A stretch of DNA of 64,000 nt from Gliomastix tumulicola (Eukaryota > Ascomycota > Sordariomycetes > Hypocreales > Bionectriaceae): the NCBI GenBank assembly GCA_001599755.1, contig BCHX01000008.1, forward strand, positions 1,488,001 to 1,552,000, given 5' to 3'. Numbering within the stretch: the stretch's first letter is position 1; every line of letters begins with the position of its first letter. Positions 33,083-44,676 of this stretch are shown piece after piece. The position numbers and the translations under genes are program-made. The notes under the pieces were generated by a model. The model ran no database searches and was not told where the DNA came from. It saw only the letters and a list, made by a program, of their open reading frames with translations.

Positions 33083-35719
33083 TTACGTTGTCCCGCTTAC
33101 AGCAAGCCTGTAAATAGAATGTTAGCTCATGAGTATGTGGGCTTCGCTGCGTTGTACGTACTTCATTAAATGATCCATAAAAGTCTGCAGCGACACGTCG
33201 TCGGTGAAGATCGTCTGGGCAGTGGTGGCGCCGAGCCCTCCATAGGCACCCATTGTGTGGGTAGTCGAAGGGTTCAGTTTGGACAGGAGGAAACGAGCTT
33301 GTGACCCCCCTGCATCGCAAACAATGAACCGAGGTAGAGGGAAGCGATCAGTAATGAGATCCCTAGCGTCCTCTTTCGGTTGTTCAAGCAGCGAGGCAAA
33401 GTTCTCGTAGCCTTCCTGCTCCTGGTAACCAGCCTTCCGCCACTCTGCGATAGTCTCACCGTGGAAGATCAGGATGTGGAAGAAGGTGTCGAGCAGTAGG
33501 ATGTGCGTTGGCTGGATAGAGGCCGAGTCCAGCAGCACGGGCTGTCCACCATCTTGATCGAAGGTGTACGAATCGAGCGTTGGCTGGATCATGACTAGGG
33601 AGTTGCTAACATCCTCATGGTTCAAGACATGGCGGTAGAATGCCGTCTCGTCCGGAGAGTTGTTGAAGACCTGCAGGAACTGACTTCTGCGGAGATGGAA
33701 CATAAACTGAGGGTACAGCGTGAAGTTCTTCTCGAGTCGGAAGGATGACGGATCGTCCTTGCGATAATCCGCGAATCTCGAGCAGAGTCGGATCAGCATC
33801 CTATCAACCCATCGCAGAACGTCAGGCCCATCGTCGACCTCTGCCTTGAAGACAGCGATTCTTGACATCAAGACAGCAGCTGCCTCCTGGTCGAATGACT
33901 GGGCGATGGCCGGATCGCCAGCAGGACCGCTCAGGTTCCTCGCAATCGTGGTGACGCGGAGATGGAACTGGCCAGAAGAGTGCTGGTAGTATGTCAAGAA
34001 TTGCATCATACCCTTCTGAGGCGCCTGCTGATGCTGAGCCGGAGGGGTCTGTCCGGCAATTTCGAAGTAGATGCCGTAGCTGGCCTGGGGATCAATGCCG
34101 CACATCTTCCACGAACACGTGTTTCCGATTCCGCACTCGGTTTCGCCCACGGACACGGATTTCTTGTTCAAGGAAACAGCGTGCCCTATCAAGCCGGTAA
34201 CCTTGAGCTCCTTGGTCGTAAGGACTTCCAAAACAGCATTGAAGCCCATGAGAAGATTATCGTCGCCATCCTTCTCGAAGATCCGGATAAACGACTGCTT
34301 GAACATCGATGAAGTGAAGCTGTCGGTCAGGATCATGTGTCCTCCGGTGGAGTTGCAGAGGCCCTTCATCTCCAGTAATCCGACTTGGTCGAGGCATCCG
34401 GCAAAAATGTCGATGATATGGCCATTGTGAGCAGTGCGCTTGGCCAAGTTGTCGTAGAACTGGAGTCCCGTTAGCTATGCTTTCTCACAAAGAGCAGACT
34501 TTCAAGCACTGACCTTCAGAGCTTTCTTAAAATACTTGATATTGTCGCGGTCAATATCGTGGTGGGAACGGATGGGCTCCCTGAGTTCAGGGCCAACGAC
34601 CATGCCCGGGCCCTCAGTTGCAGGCCCGCCTGCAAACAGCATGATACGGCCACCAGCATTCTGGAACGACGACTCCAGCAGACCGACGGCGACGCTCAGA
34701 GCCACACCGATGCAGCGGAGGCTTCGTCGGTCATTCGCGACAGGCCACGGGTCCTTCTGGAGCGTCTCGAGCGCCTTTGTGAGCTGGAATTCGGCCTGCT
34801 GGACAGGGAGCAGGAACCTGGCAACAGGTCCCATGGCGGCAGGCCGTCCAGGCTGCGGCTGCATGCCGGGGCGCATGCCAGATGAGAGGCCGAGCATTTC
34901 CTGGACCTGCTTGGCGGAGTAGTCCTTGCTGCCTCGGAAGACGTAGGACTTGGCGCACTCCTCGTAACCGATCTCGTGAACGTGGGCCTGGAGACGCGAC
35001 GTCAGTGGCAATGTTCTTCTCCTGATCACCTGTCGAGAAAAGACTTACCATGGTGCCAAAAGTGACGAGACCGACTAGCGCATTCTCAGGCAGAAGGCTA
35101 AGGCTCATGACGAGAGACTCCTTGAGGGAGGCCAGACTGTCCTCCTCCTGGCACATGTCCACGACATAGAGAAAGATGGGCGGGGCCGGAGCAGGGCGGG
35201 AGAGGCGGTATTCGATCGTCGTGTTGCTAGGATGGAGTTCGGGGGGGATGGCATTTGCGGTTATATCCTTGTAGTGAGGGGGAAGCTGGTTCCTGGAGAG
35301 GCAGAAAGGGCAGATCCAGACACGGGCCCGAACATCGACCTGGCTATAGGACTATCAGCAAAAGTTCGCTGTGCTGGCTATGCCCAGCTGGGAGTCGCCC
35401 TTCTTCCCGCGGCGCAAATCTCCGGCTGCTCGGCTTCAACGTACCAGAAAGGGTTCAGGACCGATCGGCATGGCTGCTTGCAAGTGACAGGCTCGAATTG
35501 CAGCAGGGGCGTGTCTGGCTTCTCCTTCAGTGGTGTGTAGAGGGCGCCGATCGGAGCGACGAGTCGCGATGCCTCCTGTGCGAATATCAGCGGCTGAAAA
35601 TCATAGTCCAGGGTGTCCAGCCATACCATTCGCGACGTAGGGAAGACATTCCAGCTGAGACGAACGCCATCGCGGTCCTCGACCTCGCTCCAATGCTCCT
35701 TTAACGTCTCGTAATCCAT
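33083..35719 (-). CDS. SEC23: COPII coat GTPase-activating subunit Sec23
   Basis: Exons 35,719-35,445, 35,343-35,049, 34,987-34,514, 34,459-33,162 and 33,107-33,083 give 788 aa. The N-terminus (DGVRLSWNVFPTSR) leads into the zinc finger CKQPCRSVLNPF-C...WICPFC, whose third Cys is split by the first intron. The trunk domain follows (FLYVVDMCQEE; FRGSKDYSAKQVQEMLGL; GGRIMLFAGGPATEGPG), then the beta-barrel and helical domains. The gelsolin-like end (HILIFHGETIAEWRKAGYQ) follows. Sec23 with Sec24 forms the inner COPII coat at ER exit sites and is the GAP for Sar1. The last exon has 25 nt and restores the usual ending MKLAVSGTT. Reading through that intron would give a shorter, unrelated tail. 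Confidence 0.96.
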
Positions 35720-36325
35720 GGTCGAGGCTGTGTTGTTGATATGTGGCAGAGAGCAGCCCTGCTGTTCGATTTTGGCTCAAGACAGGCGGACAAAGAAAAG
35801 GGTTGAAGCTGGGAGGAATTATACAGTTGTGAGCGGTGCGTACAGGCAGCACAGGGTCGCGCTGCAGGTGGGTTGTTGTGACGAGGCACAAGATGTGATA
35901 ACGAAGCTCCAAGCTTCCAGCGAGGCGGAGGGTAAGGTGGCCTGAAGGGAGGGATTGGTGGAAGGGCGCTAAACCACAATGGTCGAGGTGGGGCACTGCG
36001 CTGAGCAGCCACATGTGACAACTACCCTACATATTTAGATACTTAATCAGTTTCCTGGATTCCCAATTCGATTCATGTCATTTATCCTCCGTAGTATTCA
36101 TATTTTGAGGAGATATGATTTTCAAACACTAGAGGCAAATTTTCTATTTCTGCGTTCTAATCGTCGATGTTGTTGTTTGGAAGTTAAAAGCGTCAGGTAG
36201 CTACCTAGCCCCTCGCTCTCGGTGAATCGGTGAGATGGCCCAGGTATAATGGAGCATCCCCACGTCCACCTCCAAGCTATGCCACCCCAGGCCGGTCCTC
36301 ACCACAACAATCCCCGGCTCCCACC
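35720..36325. promoter_or_regulatory. Divergent promoter, SEC23 / EXO70
   Basis: A 606-bp spacer between divergent start codons of two secretory-pathway genes, which would allow shared control. The stretch near 36,030-36,180 is AT-rich. No specific motif is evident. Confidence 0.5.
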
Positions 36326-38291
36326 ATGGCAGTCGGCTTAGCCCCCAAAGCGCCCCAAGCCGTCGACGAAGAGGCCAGGGCCGAGGTCGACGTCCTCAAC
36401 TCGCGTCTTGAGCGCACGACGCAGTTGACGAAGAAGATCCAGTCCAGCCTCAGCCGCCTCGAGACGACCAGCCAGAATGTTCGAGACGTCGCCGGACCTC
36501 TCAGTGGCGAGACGAGGAAGCTCCAGGTCCTAGGCAACAGTACGTGTCCACGCGCCTCGTCAGTCTAGAACGTTTGGCTGACTCCACGGTTTCCTAGATG
36601 TCGATGCCGTCCTCGCTGCCATCGAGCGCCTCCGACACACCGCCGACAGTAAGAAGGACGAGGAGCAGATCATCCTATCGGGGCCCGATGTGGCTGGGCT
36701 GTCGTCGTACCTGGCCTCCATGAAGCGGCTGGTCAGATCACATAATGAGATGAAGACGTCGAATCTACGGACGAACCAGCGTGCGATGAGCGACCTAAGT
36801 CGCCTGATACAGTCCGGAAACACCCAGCTCGAGAACCACTTCGAGAAGCTGCTCCGTAACGAGACGCCCCGGTCCATCGAGCCGCTACACTACATCACAA
36901 AGGACATGCCCTTCCCGGTCCTATCTCAGGATGCCATTGCTCGGCTGGGCCTAGTGTACGCACACGTGGCAGCAGACTCGCCCTACGGTGGCCTGGAATC
37001 ACCAGCAGCCAAGATTTACACGGACATTCGCAGCCCATACCTGGCGTCATCTCTAGCCAATCTTGCCGCTGCTAGTGTCAACACGGCAAAGAAGAAGAAT
37101 CCTGGGGCGATATACCGTGCGGCAACTAACGGCATTGGCACGTATGCCCAGGCTCTTGAAGGCATCTTTGTCTCGGAGTATGACAACATCTGCAGCATCT
37201 TTGCCCGAGATGACTGGGGGATGGTCTTCCAGGCCACATGCCAGGCCACTCTGACTGAGCTGGCCAGGACACTGCGGGAGCTCAACGCCCACATCAAGTC
37301 ACATCTCGCCACCGACTGCTACTTAGCCTATGAGATCACGGAGATTATCTCCAGCCTGTCAGATCACCTCGAGACCCGCACAGGAGAACTGAAGACGTCC
37401 CTTGCCGCCGCGCTGAAGCCTATCCGAGAAACAGCAAAGTCATCGCTGGCCGAGCTCATCGAGGACACGAGGCGCAAGGTGGCCAGTTTGCAGACGATCC
37501 CAGCGGATGGTGCCCCGCCACCACTGGTGCCTGATACGATGCGACGGCTCCAGGCCATGGTTGGATTCCTAGGGCCAATCTCAAGCATCATGATCTCCCT
37601 AGGCGATGGCGGCTGGAAGACGTCTTCCGCGGCACATAACCGCTCCACGGACGCGATACCCAGCTTGGCATCGTTCGACATCGGTGCTGACGGGCGGGAC
37701 CTGTTCGCGCGGTATTGCATGGACACCATAGACACACTGCTCTCAGCCCTGGAGCAGAAGGCAAAGATGCTTCTCAAGAGCAAGCCGCTCATCGGCGTCT
37801 TCCTCGCAAACAGCGTCGTCATCATCCAGCGGATGATCATCGACTCGGAGCTCTCGCCGCTGCTCTCGCCTCGGATCGAACAGCTGGGGGCATGGCGGAA
37901 GACGGCGACTGTACTCTATACGGACGTGTGCAAGGACCTCTCCGTCCACCTCTTCGACACCATCCACACGACGCGCACGAACCGGCCGACGTCCGGCGGG
38001 CCAGCCGACTCGGCGTCGGTGGTCAAGGGCCTGAGCAGCAAGGACAGGGAGAAGATCAAGGAGAAGTTCACGCAGTTCAACTCGGGCTTCGACGAGATGG
38101 TCAGCCGGCACAAGGGGTACCACATGGAGCGCGAGGTGCGGTCGCTGTTCGGGGAGGATATCCGGCAGAAGCTGCAGCCTCTGTATGACCGGTTCTGGGA
38201 CCGGTACCATGAGATTGACAAGGGCAAGGGCAAGTATGTGAAGCACGACAAGGCGTCGATGGCGTCGGTGTTTATGAGTCTAGCGTCTTGA
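36326..38291 (+). CDS. EXO70: Exocyst complex component Exo70
   Basis: Exons 36,326-36,539 and 36,598-38,291 give 635 aa. The N-terminal coiled coil (EARAEVDVLNSRLERTTQLTKKIQSSL) and the helical-rod body fit Exo70. The C-terminal block SKDREKIKEKFTQFNSGFDEMVSRHKGY followed by EVRSLFGEDIRQKLQPLYDRFWDRY is the conserved, basic membrane-binding end. Exo70 binds PI(4,5)P2 and Rho GTPases and tethers secretory vesicles at growth sites such as the hyphal tip. The ATG at 36,326 was chosen for its ccaccATGG context and because the coiled coil starts there. An in-frame ATG at 36,230 would add 32 Pro-rich residues. Confidence 0.95.
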
Positions 38292-39153
38292 GGAACGTAT
38301 CATGATAGGGACACACTGTACAATATATTTTGGAATCTTTCAACCGCCGCAAGTCCGAGAGGTGTAGCGCAGCTTACTATACTTCTGGTTGTGTGTGTGA
38401 GCACGCGTCAGCATCACATGTGAGAAGCCGATGTTGTTGCAGGATAACTGCATCCTACCCTGAACACATGGCACTCGTCCAGGCCAGCATAACCCTGGAC
38501 TATCGTTTCACGAATATTGCGGTGAAGGCGTGCATCATCACTATAGTAGTGCATATACTAACGATAGTGCTTCCATAGCATGACTACCGACTTACCTGCC
38601 TGTCCAGCGATAAGGTGAGACGGGCACGCTGTCCTGCATATTCGCCGGGCATTATTGAAGCAAGCCAGTGGGAACAACCACCACCTCACGCCAGCACTGC
38701 AGAAAACGGTCTGCTTTGGGTACCGACGCGGTACCACCGGCCCACCCTGTCAGGCATCTTCCCTGTGCTATTCCCCTACAAGGTACATTCTCGGTACGCC
38801 TTCCGGCCTGCCGTGTACGGTCAGGGCCCTTGTCTGCTGCTTTTCACACCCATCCATTCACTCGTGCTCATCGCCCTGCCAGGATTCTATGCATGCTGGT
38901 CTTTGCTTTTTTCCCCCTTCCCTTTTCTCCAAATCATTTTTCTCCAAGTAAAAAGCCAGATCACTCGTTTTTTTTTATTGGCTTCCCTCTTCGTGCTTCG
39001 AGTCCTCGTGTGCGTGAATATTTCATTCATTACATCGGTCTTTATCTGGGTGGCAGGACGGGCTCACGTAACGAGCCGTTGGTTGTGAGACTGGATTCAC
39101 TGTGCTGGCTTGTCATTTTCTTTCTTTCGTATTGCTTTCTTCGGGGGTCCGGG
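38292..39153. other. Intergenic region and leader of the PfkB gene
   Basis: An 862-bp gap in head-to-tail orientation. The last 300 bp are pyrimidine-rich, as expected for a promoter and 5' UTR. A frame in phase with the PfkB start is open here, but its composition is not protein-like. Confidence 0.5.
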
Positions 39154-40701
39154 ATGAATGACAGTGCGGCTGCGAAGGACGAGAAAGCACGCACCGATGA
39201 GAAGGTGATTGACGGCGTGGTTGATGCTGGACATGGCGATGGGGGGGCAGAGCCTGATGGGCCGATCACGGATGAGTCAGGCAAGGCGGACGCCGAGGCG
39301 GGAGCAACAGAAGCTCAGGACGAGGCAAAGACGCAGGATGTCGTGAACGGCGACAGTTCTCACGACGGTCTTGCCCTGCAGAAGGACTGTCGGGATGAGA
39401 GCCAGCATATCGACTTTGTCACGCTGGGCATGTTCATCGTTGGTAAGATTGACTGACTGCCCTCTCCTCCCCTGTCTCACAGCCCTGCATGCCAGCCAAC
39501 CACTGCTGACACATCTCACCCACCAAAAGACGACATCGACTTCCCTGAGCCTGAAGCCTCAGTCAAAGACATATTCGGCGGCGCGGGCTCCTACTCGGCG
39601 CTCGGCGCCCGCCTCTTCTCGCCTCCCCCGCTCTCACGCACCGTCGGCTGGATCGTCGACCGGGGCTCCGACTTCCCGGAGCACCTCGGCGCCGCCATCT
39701 CCAGCTGGGACACCTCGGCGCTCCTCCGAGACGACCCCTCCCGCCTCACCACCCGCGGCTGGAACGGCTACGAGGGCACGGCCGACCAGAAGCGCGGCTT
39801 CCGCTACACGACCCCCAAGAAGCGCCTCACCGCCGACGACCTGACGCCGGAGCTCCTGCAGTCCCGCTCCTTCCACCTCATCTGCTCGCCGCTGCGCTGC
39901 CAGCAGCTGGTGGCGGAGATCAAGGCCCGCAGGAGGGAGCTCCCGCCGCGCGCGGCGGACGGCAGCACCGACGCCCGCCCCATCTTCATCTGGGAGCCCG
40001 TGCCGGACCTCTGCACGCCCGACGAGCTGCTCAACTGCACCAACACGCTGCCCGTCGTCGACGTCTGCAGCCCCAACCACGCCGAGCTGGCGGGCTTCAT
40101 GGGCGACAGCGGGCTGGACCCGGAGACGGGCGAGGTGTCGGCGGCCGCCGTGGAGCGCGCCTGCGAGCAGCTGCTCGCGAGCATGCCGCTGCAGTCCTTC
40201 TCGCTCGTCGTCCGCGCGGGGCCCAGGGGCTGCTACATCGCCCGGAACGGCGGGCGCAAGCGGCAGGAGGACGGCGGCGCCGGGGCCAAGAAGCGCAGGA
40301 AGAAGCAGTACCACCGCGGCGGCCTGCAGCCGGACACGGACATGATGGCCCTGTTCGCCGAGCTGCTGCAGAACGAGGAGGACGGCCTGATTGCGCGCGA
40401 GGAGCTGCTCGAGGTCGACCCGGGGATCGAGAAATGGATCCCCGCGTACCACCAGGACTCGCCCAAGGTGGTCGACCCGACGGGCGGTGGGAACGCCTTC
40501 CTGGGTGGTCTGGCTGTTGGCCTTGCCAGGGGCCAGAAGCTGGAGGATGCGGCCGTCTGGGGGTCCATCGCGGCGAGCTTTGCTATCGAGCAGATCGGCA
40601 TGCCCAAGTTGACGCCTGCTGATGATGATGAATCGAGTCTCGAGAGATGGAACGGTGTCGTTGTGGATGATCGTCTTCGGGACTTTCAGACTCGATTATG
40701 A
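39154..40701 (+). CDS. Mak32-like PfkB-fold protein
   Basis: Exons 39,154-39,442 and 39,530-40,701 give 486 aa. The first ~85 residues are acidic and disordered. The PfkB fold starts at FVTLGMFIVDDIDF, with the substrate-side GGAGSYSALGARLFS following. It continues with WEPVPDLCTPDEL, DVCSPNHAELAGF and VVRAGPRGCYIARNG, ending with VVDPTGGGNAFLGGLAVGLARG. The order matches ribokinase/PfkB proteins, nearest to yeast Mak32 and fission-yeast relatives. Mak32 is known genetically for maintaining the L-A dsRNA killer virus; its biochemical activity is not settled. The position of the usual catalytic Asp (GAGD) reads GGGN here, at about residues 415-418. A basic insert, KKRRKKQYHRGG, lies near residue 345. 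Confidence 0.85.
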
Positions 40702-41050
40702 GTCTCTGGGCTGGATACATGCCCATGCTGTTGTGGTTTGGAAAAACGAACTGAATGAATAGACGTCAGGCTTGGAATAATGACACATTCGGTAGAGCTA
40801 CATATTATAGGTCGCTAAATCTCTTATCTCTTCACTATCGGGTTGGCCAATGGGCAGGTAGTATAGCATAGTAGGAAAAGAAACGGTCAAGGGCTCATTC
40901 AACATCTATCTCGTCACATCTATCTCATCATATGCACGCCTCTTGGTCTAGCTAAAGGTAGCCATCGAGCATGCAAACGCTTCCATCTTAGTCGGCCCTT
41001 GGTGCATCATAACCTGTTGTCTTGATGATGAACAATCATACAGCCAAGTG
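40702..41050. other. 3'-3' intergenic region, PfkB / MCM3
   Basis: A gap of about 350 bp between convergent genes, with nothing recognisable in it. Confidence 0.5.
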
Positions 41051-43872
41051 CTACATCGCTAGTCCGCCACATTCAATTAGATCTTGTACACGATATCCCC
41101 ATCCGACAACCTAGCTGATGTTAGTTACAATGTCTTGGCGTAGATAGCAAGGGGAACAGGATACTCACATGATGTGGTTGGCCTCTTCCAGCTTCTGCAG
41201 GGCCTTCATGGCTTCAGGACGGCTGAATGCCTCGCCAGAACCAATCCTGCCATTGACAGCGCCCACAATCGCATCCACGGTAGCTGAATCGTCCTCGAAT
41301 AGTTCAGTGTTGAGCAGTTGACCGAGGTTCGTGCGGAAAGTTGCCAGACGATGGGTCTGGATAGGGGTATCGTCTATGGTCAGACCCGCGGCACTGCTGG
41401 CGAGGCCATTTGCGTCTGGATCTGGTGTTTGAGATGGCAACTGAGATGCCGGAATCGACGATGCCAGAGACGTTTGTGGCTGTGAAGTAAGCCTGCCACT
41501 CCGTCTCGAGGGAGTCGGCTCTGGTTCCTCATCCTCATCCTCATCCTCCTCTTCTTCCTCGTCATCGTCTATCACCTCTGCGTCGGCGGCACTGCCTCCA
41601 TTTGTCTGGGTGGTAGCTCGGCCAGACTGTCTCGTTGACCGCGTTGCGCGACCCTCCGTTGTAGCTCCATTGCGGGCGGCACGCGGACCGTTGAAAGCAC
41701 CGTCACCATCGTCGCCGCCGTCATCGTCGCTCTCTTCGCTCGATGATGCGTAATCCGGCACGGCCTGGGAGGTCTTTCTCCGCTTCTTGCGAGATCCCTC
41801 GGCCACCTCCTTGAACAGAGCAAAGCGGAGGATGCCCTCAGCAGCCAAAGCATCCCTCTCCTCGACTCGGCTTGAAAGTCTCGACTTGGCGTGGGCTGTG
41901 GCTAGACGAATGATGGTTTCCAGAGTTCGAACAGTCAAAGGACTCGTCCGTCTCTGATTGCCTTCCATTTCGTCATTTCGCAGGCCGACGTAGATTTCAG
42001 CTATTCTCTCCGAAGCCTCCTGAGTCAAGATAGGCTTGACACGTGTCTTGGCATACTGAATGTACTTCTTCATGAAGGGAATGCTGAGAATCTCGGGCTT
42101 CTTGTTTGCCCCTCTCCCGCTCGAAAGCGTAACTCCTGCATGGAGCATTGCGTCGAATTTCTCATACACTTCGGTAGGCAGCTGAGAGTCGGTCTGGGTA
42201 GTTGTGGAAACTCCAAGCGACTGAGACGTCTGCTCCCGAACTGGGGCGCCCTCTTCAGTACCTGCCTGACGGTACCGATGCATGCGAAGGACATGCTCAG
42301 AGACCTGGCGATCCCTCGTGTCCTCAATGTCGTCCGTCACCACGAACAGGAGATCGAAACGGGAGAGCAGCGAGTCAGGGAGCGCAATATTCTTGTGCGG
42401 GTCCTTGTGAGGGTCGTATTGCCCGAAGATGGGATTGGCAGCAGCGACCACACTGCATCGAGCATTCAGTGACGTGTGAATGCCTGCTTTTGCGATGGTG
42501 ACGGTCTGCTGCTCCATGACTTCGTGAATGGCAACTCGATCCACGTCTGACATCTTGTCGAACTCGTCAATGCAGACAACACCGCGGTCAGCCATGACCA
42601 TGGCACCTGCCTCCAGACGACGCTCTCCAGTTTCCTTATCGGACGTAACCGCCGCCGTCAGACCGACGCCGGAGGATCCTCGACCCGTAGTAGCAATGGC
42701 GAGAGGGGCCGTGTTGAGCACGAATCGTAATAGCTGCGACTTGGCCGTCGACGGATCACCGACCATCAGGATATTGATGTCACCACGAAGATGAGTTCCG
42801 TTCTCAAGATTCTTCTCCGTACCACCAAGAAGCATCAAAAGGATGGCTTTCTTGATATAGTCGTGACCGAAAATGCTGGGAGCGAGTGACTGAGAGAGGA
42901 GCTCTAGGAGGTTCTTCTTCTTCGAGATCTTGTTGATGTTCCTGATGTCCGTGTCCGTGATCGTTGCTGTTGCCACGCCGCCACCCGACTTGGAGGAGAG
43001 CAGCACAACATTGTTGGCGATGATGACCGTCTTGAACAAGGCGCTGTTGTGGTTGGTATTTCTGTTTCCAAGTGTGCGGAAGATGCCAACCAGCTGGATA
43101 CGGTCTCCTGGCTTCACTTTGTCTACCAGATCGTCGTCCAGAATAGCATCCACACCGCGCGGTAGCTGACCAGCCGGTGCCCGCTCAGGCATCTCCTGGA
43201 TGGAGATGGTCTGGTGATCTCGGAATGTGCAGAATCCGTACTCTGTTGTCAGAGGATTGCCGTCGTCGTCCTCCCGCGGATAGACGCTCGAGGTGGTGGC
43301 ACCATTGGTCATGGTCTGATCCTGGTACTCGCGAACGTGGAACTTGTCCAACTTCTCGTTGTAGTGGACACTCCTGACAACTTTGGGGCGGATCAGGGAG
43401 CAGCGAGTGACGATTCCTTCTAGCGACACCATGTCGTTGAGGTGATGTGACGAGAGGGTTCGGGGGTTGCAAGCGTTGAGACCGAAGCTGCCCGCCCAAG
43501 CGCAGTAGTAGACGGCGTCTCTGGCCATCTGATCAGGGCGAGCCGAAGGTATCGTCTCGACGATCTTCTTGAGGGCTTCATTGAACGCGAGCGTGTAGTC
43601 GAATGGTTGCTGCAGAACGCCCTGCGCAAGGTCTGGGTTGTGGTGTCGCACATGATCAAGGTTGACAACTAATCGGCGCTGATTCTTCTGTAGCATAAGA
43701 ACAATGTCCGGTCTGTAGCTGCGGGCATGGGGATCATCTAGGAGTGGTTACACGTCAGCGATGAGGACAGTCTCGTTGTAGCGAAGGGAATGGACGAACT
43801 GGGATCCAGGAACTCCACGGCTTGTCGAATACGATCGCTCACCCCTTGGTCTGTAATCGCAGATAGATCCAT
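41051..43872 (-). CDS. MCM3: DNA replication licensing factor Mcm3
   Basis: Exons 43,872-43,800, 43,737-41,169 and probably 41,111-41,051 give about 900 aa. It starts MDLSAITDQGVSDRIRQAVEFLDP. The AAA+ part has Walker A GDPSTAKS (about 351-358), Walker B VCIDEFDKM (about 412-420) and the arginine finger SRFD (about 483-486). Before it lies the MCM N-terminal OB domain, lacking a full Cys4 zinc finger, as usual for Mcm3. An acidic linker of about 200 residues precedes a small C-terminal winged helix (EAFSRPEAMKALQKLEEANHIM). Mcm3 is part of the Mcm2-7 replicative helicase, loaded at origins in G1. The last exon is my inference: the frame ends at a GTGAGT donor and the next acceptor gives LSDGGYRV plus a short tail. 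Confidence 0.95.
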
Positions 43873-44023
43873 CTTGTCGACAAGTCAAGCCTGACCGTGG
43901 AAATCCTGATGTTGGAGGACTGATGCTATGGGGAGCTGTTCTGCAGCCGCTGTTGGGATCTTGTCGAGGGGGGTGAAAATGTGAGGAGGGGCACAAGTTG
44001 TAGAGAGGCTCAGGGTTCAATAG

Positions 44024-44035
44024 ACGCGTTTCGCG
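44024..44035. promoter_or_regulatory. MluI cell-cycle box upstream of MCM3
   Basis: ACGCGT at 44,024-44,029 runs into TTTCGCG (44,029-44,035), about 155 bp upstream of the MCM3 start. ACGCGT is the known MBF (Swi6-Mbp1/Res) target in fungi, which drives G1/S expression of MCM genes. The site is seen; function here is inferred. Confidence 0.5.
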
Positions 44036-44129
44036 TTGAAGTCGCGTAAAGTGGCCCACAAGTTGGAAATTTATGGGCATCAGCGATATGCTTCAGGGGA
44101 AGGAAAGCCACATGTTCTGAGGTACCCTA

Positions 44130-44275
44130 TAGTTTGAGAATTAATAAAAAATCACATTAGAATCTATAAAAAGTAAAGTTTTATATAGCTACTTAAGCAG
44201 AGTAAATATTTTTTCATTATAATACTTATGCTTAAACCCTAAATAGTAATATCTATTTATCTACCTGCAAGGCTA
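44130..44275. repeat. Small AT-rich island, possible RIP relic
   Basis: About 145 bp without CpG in an otherwise mixed promoter. It shares ttataatacttat-like and ttttttcattata words with the island at 31,119-31,290. It sits between MCM3 and SRV2 and could separate their promoters. Confidence 0.45.
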
Positions 44276-44676
44276 GTATATGGATGCCTTACATAAGGCA
44301 ACGACGACGGCCGAACGGTCCCTCTTCACACCCTTGCTATATTAGTGCAGCATTTTATTGGAACTCGCTGCCTTGGCCGTTTAGTCACCAGGGGCTCCTA
44401 CTGCTTCAAGTCATGGATTACGATCAGCCTGTCGCTTCTGTCGAATCACCACGACCGGACGATTCAACGTCAAGCGACACCTACGCCCCGACGCCCTCCA
44501 CAGCCTCGAGCGACCCCTTCATCTACTTCGGCAACCTGAACACATTCCAGCTCGGGCCCGGCATCTCGTTCCAAGCTCCCCCCGGCAGCAGCAGCACCAT
44601 CCAGGCAGCTTCCAGCGCCACTCTGCAGACCCTGCCCGAAGACATCGAGAGCTCGCCCACGACAGTCAAGCCCAAG

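Larger units (their letters stand above)
43873..44412. promoter_or_regulatory. Divergent promoter, MCM3 / SRV2
   Basis: A 540-bp spacer. The MCM3 side has an ACGCGT box. The SRV2 side has an AT-rich island (about 44,130-44,275) that is probably a degraded repeat. Confidence 0.6.
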
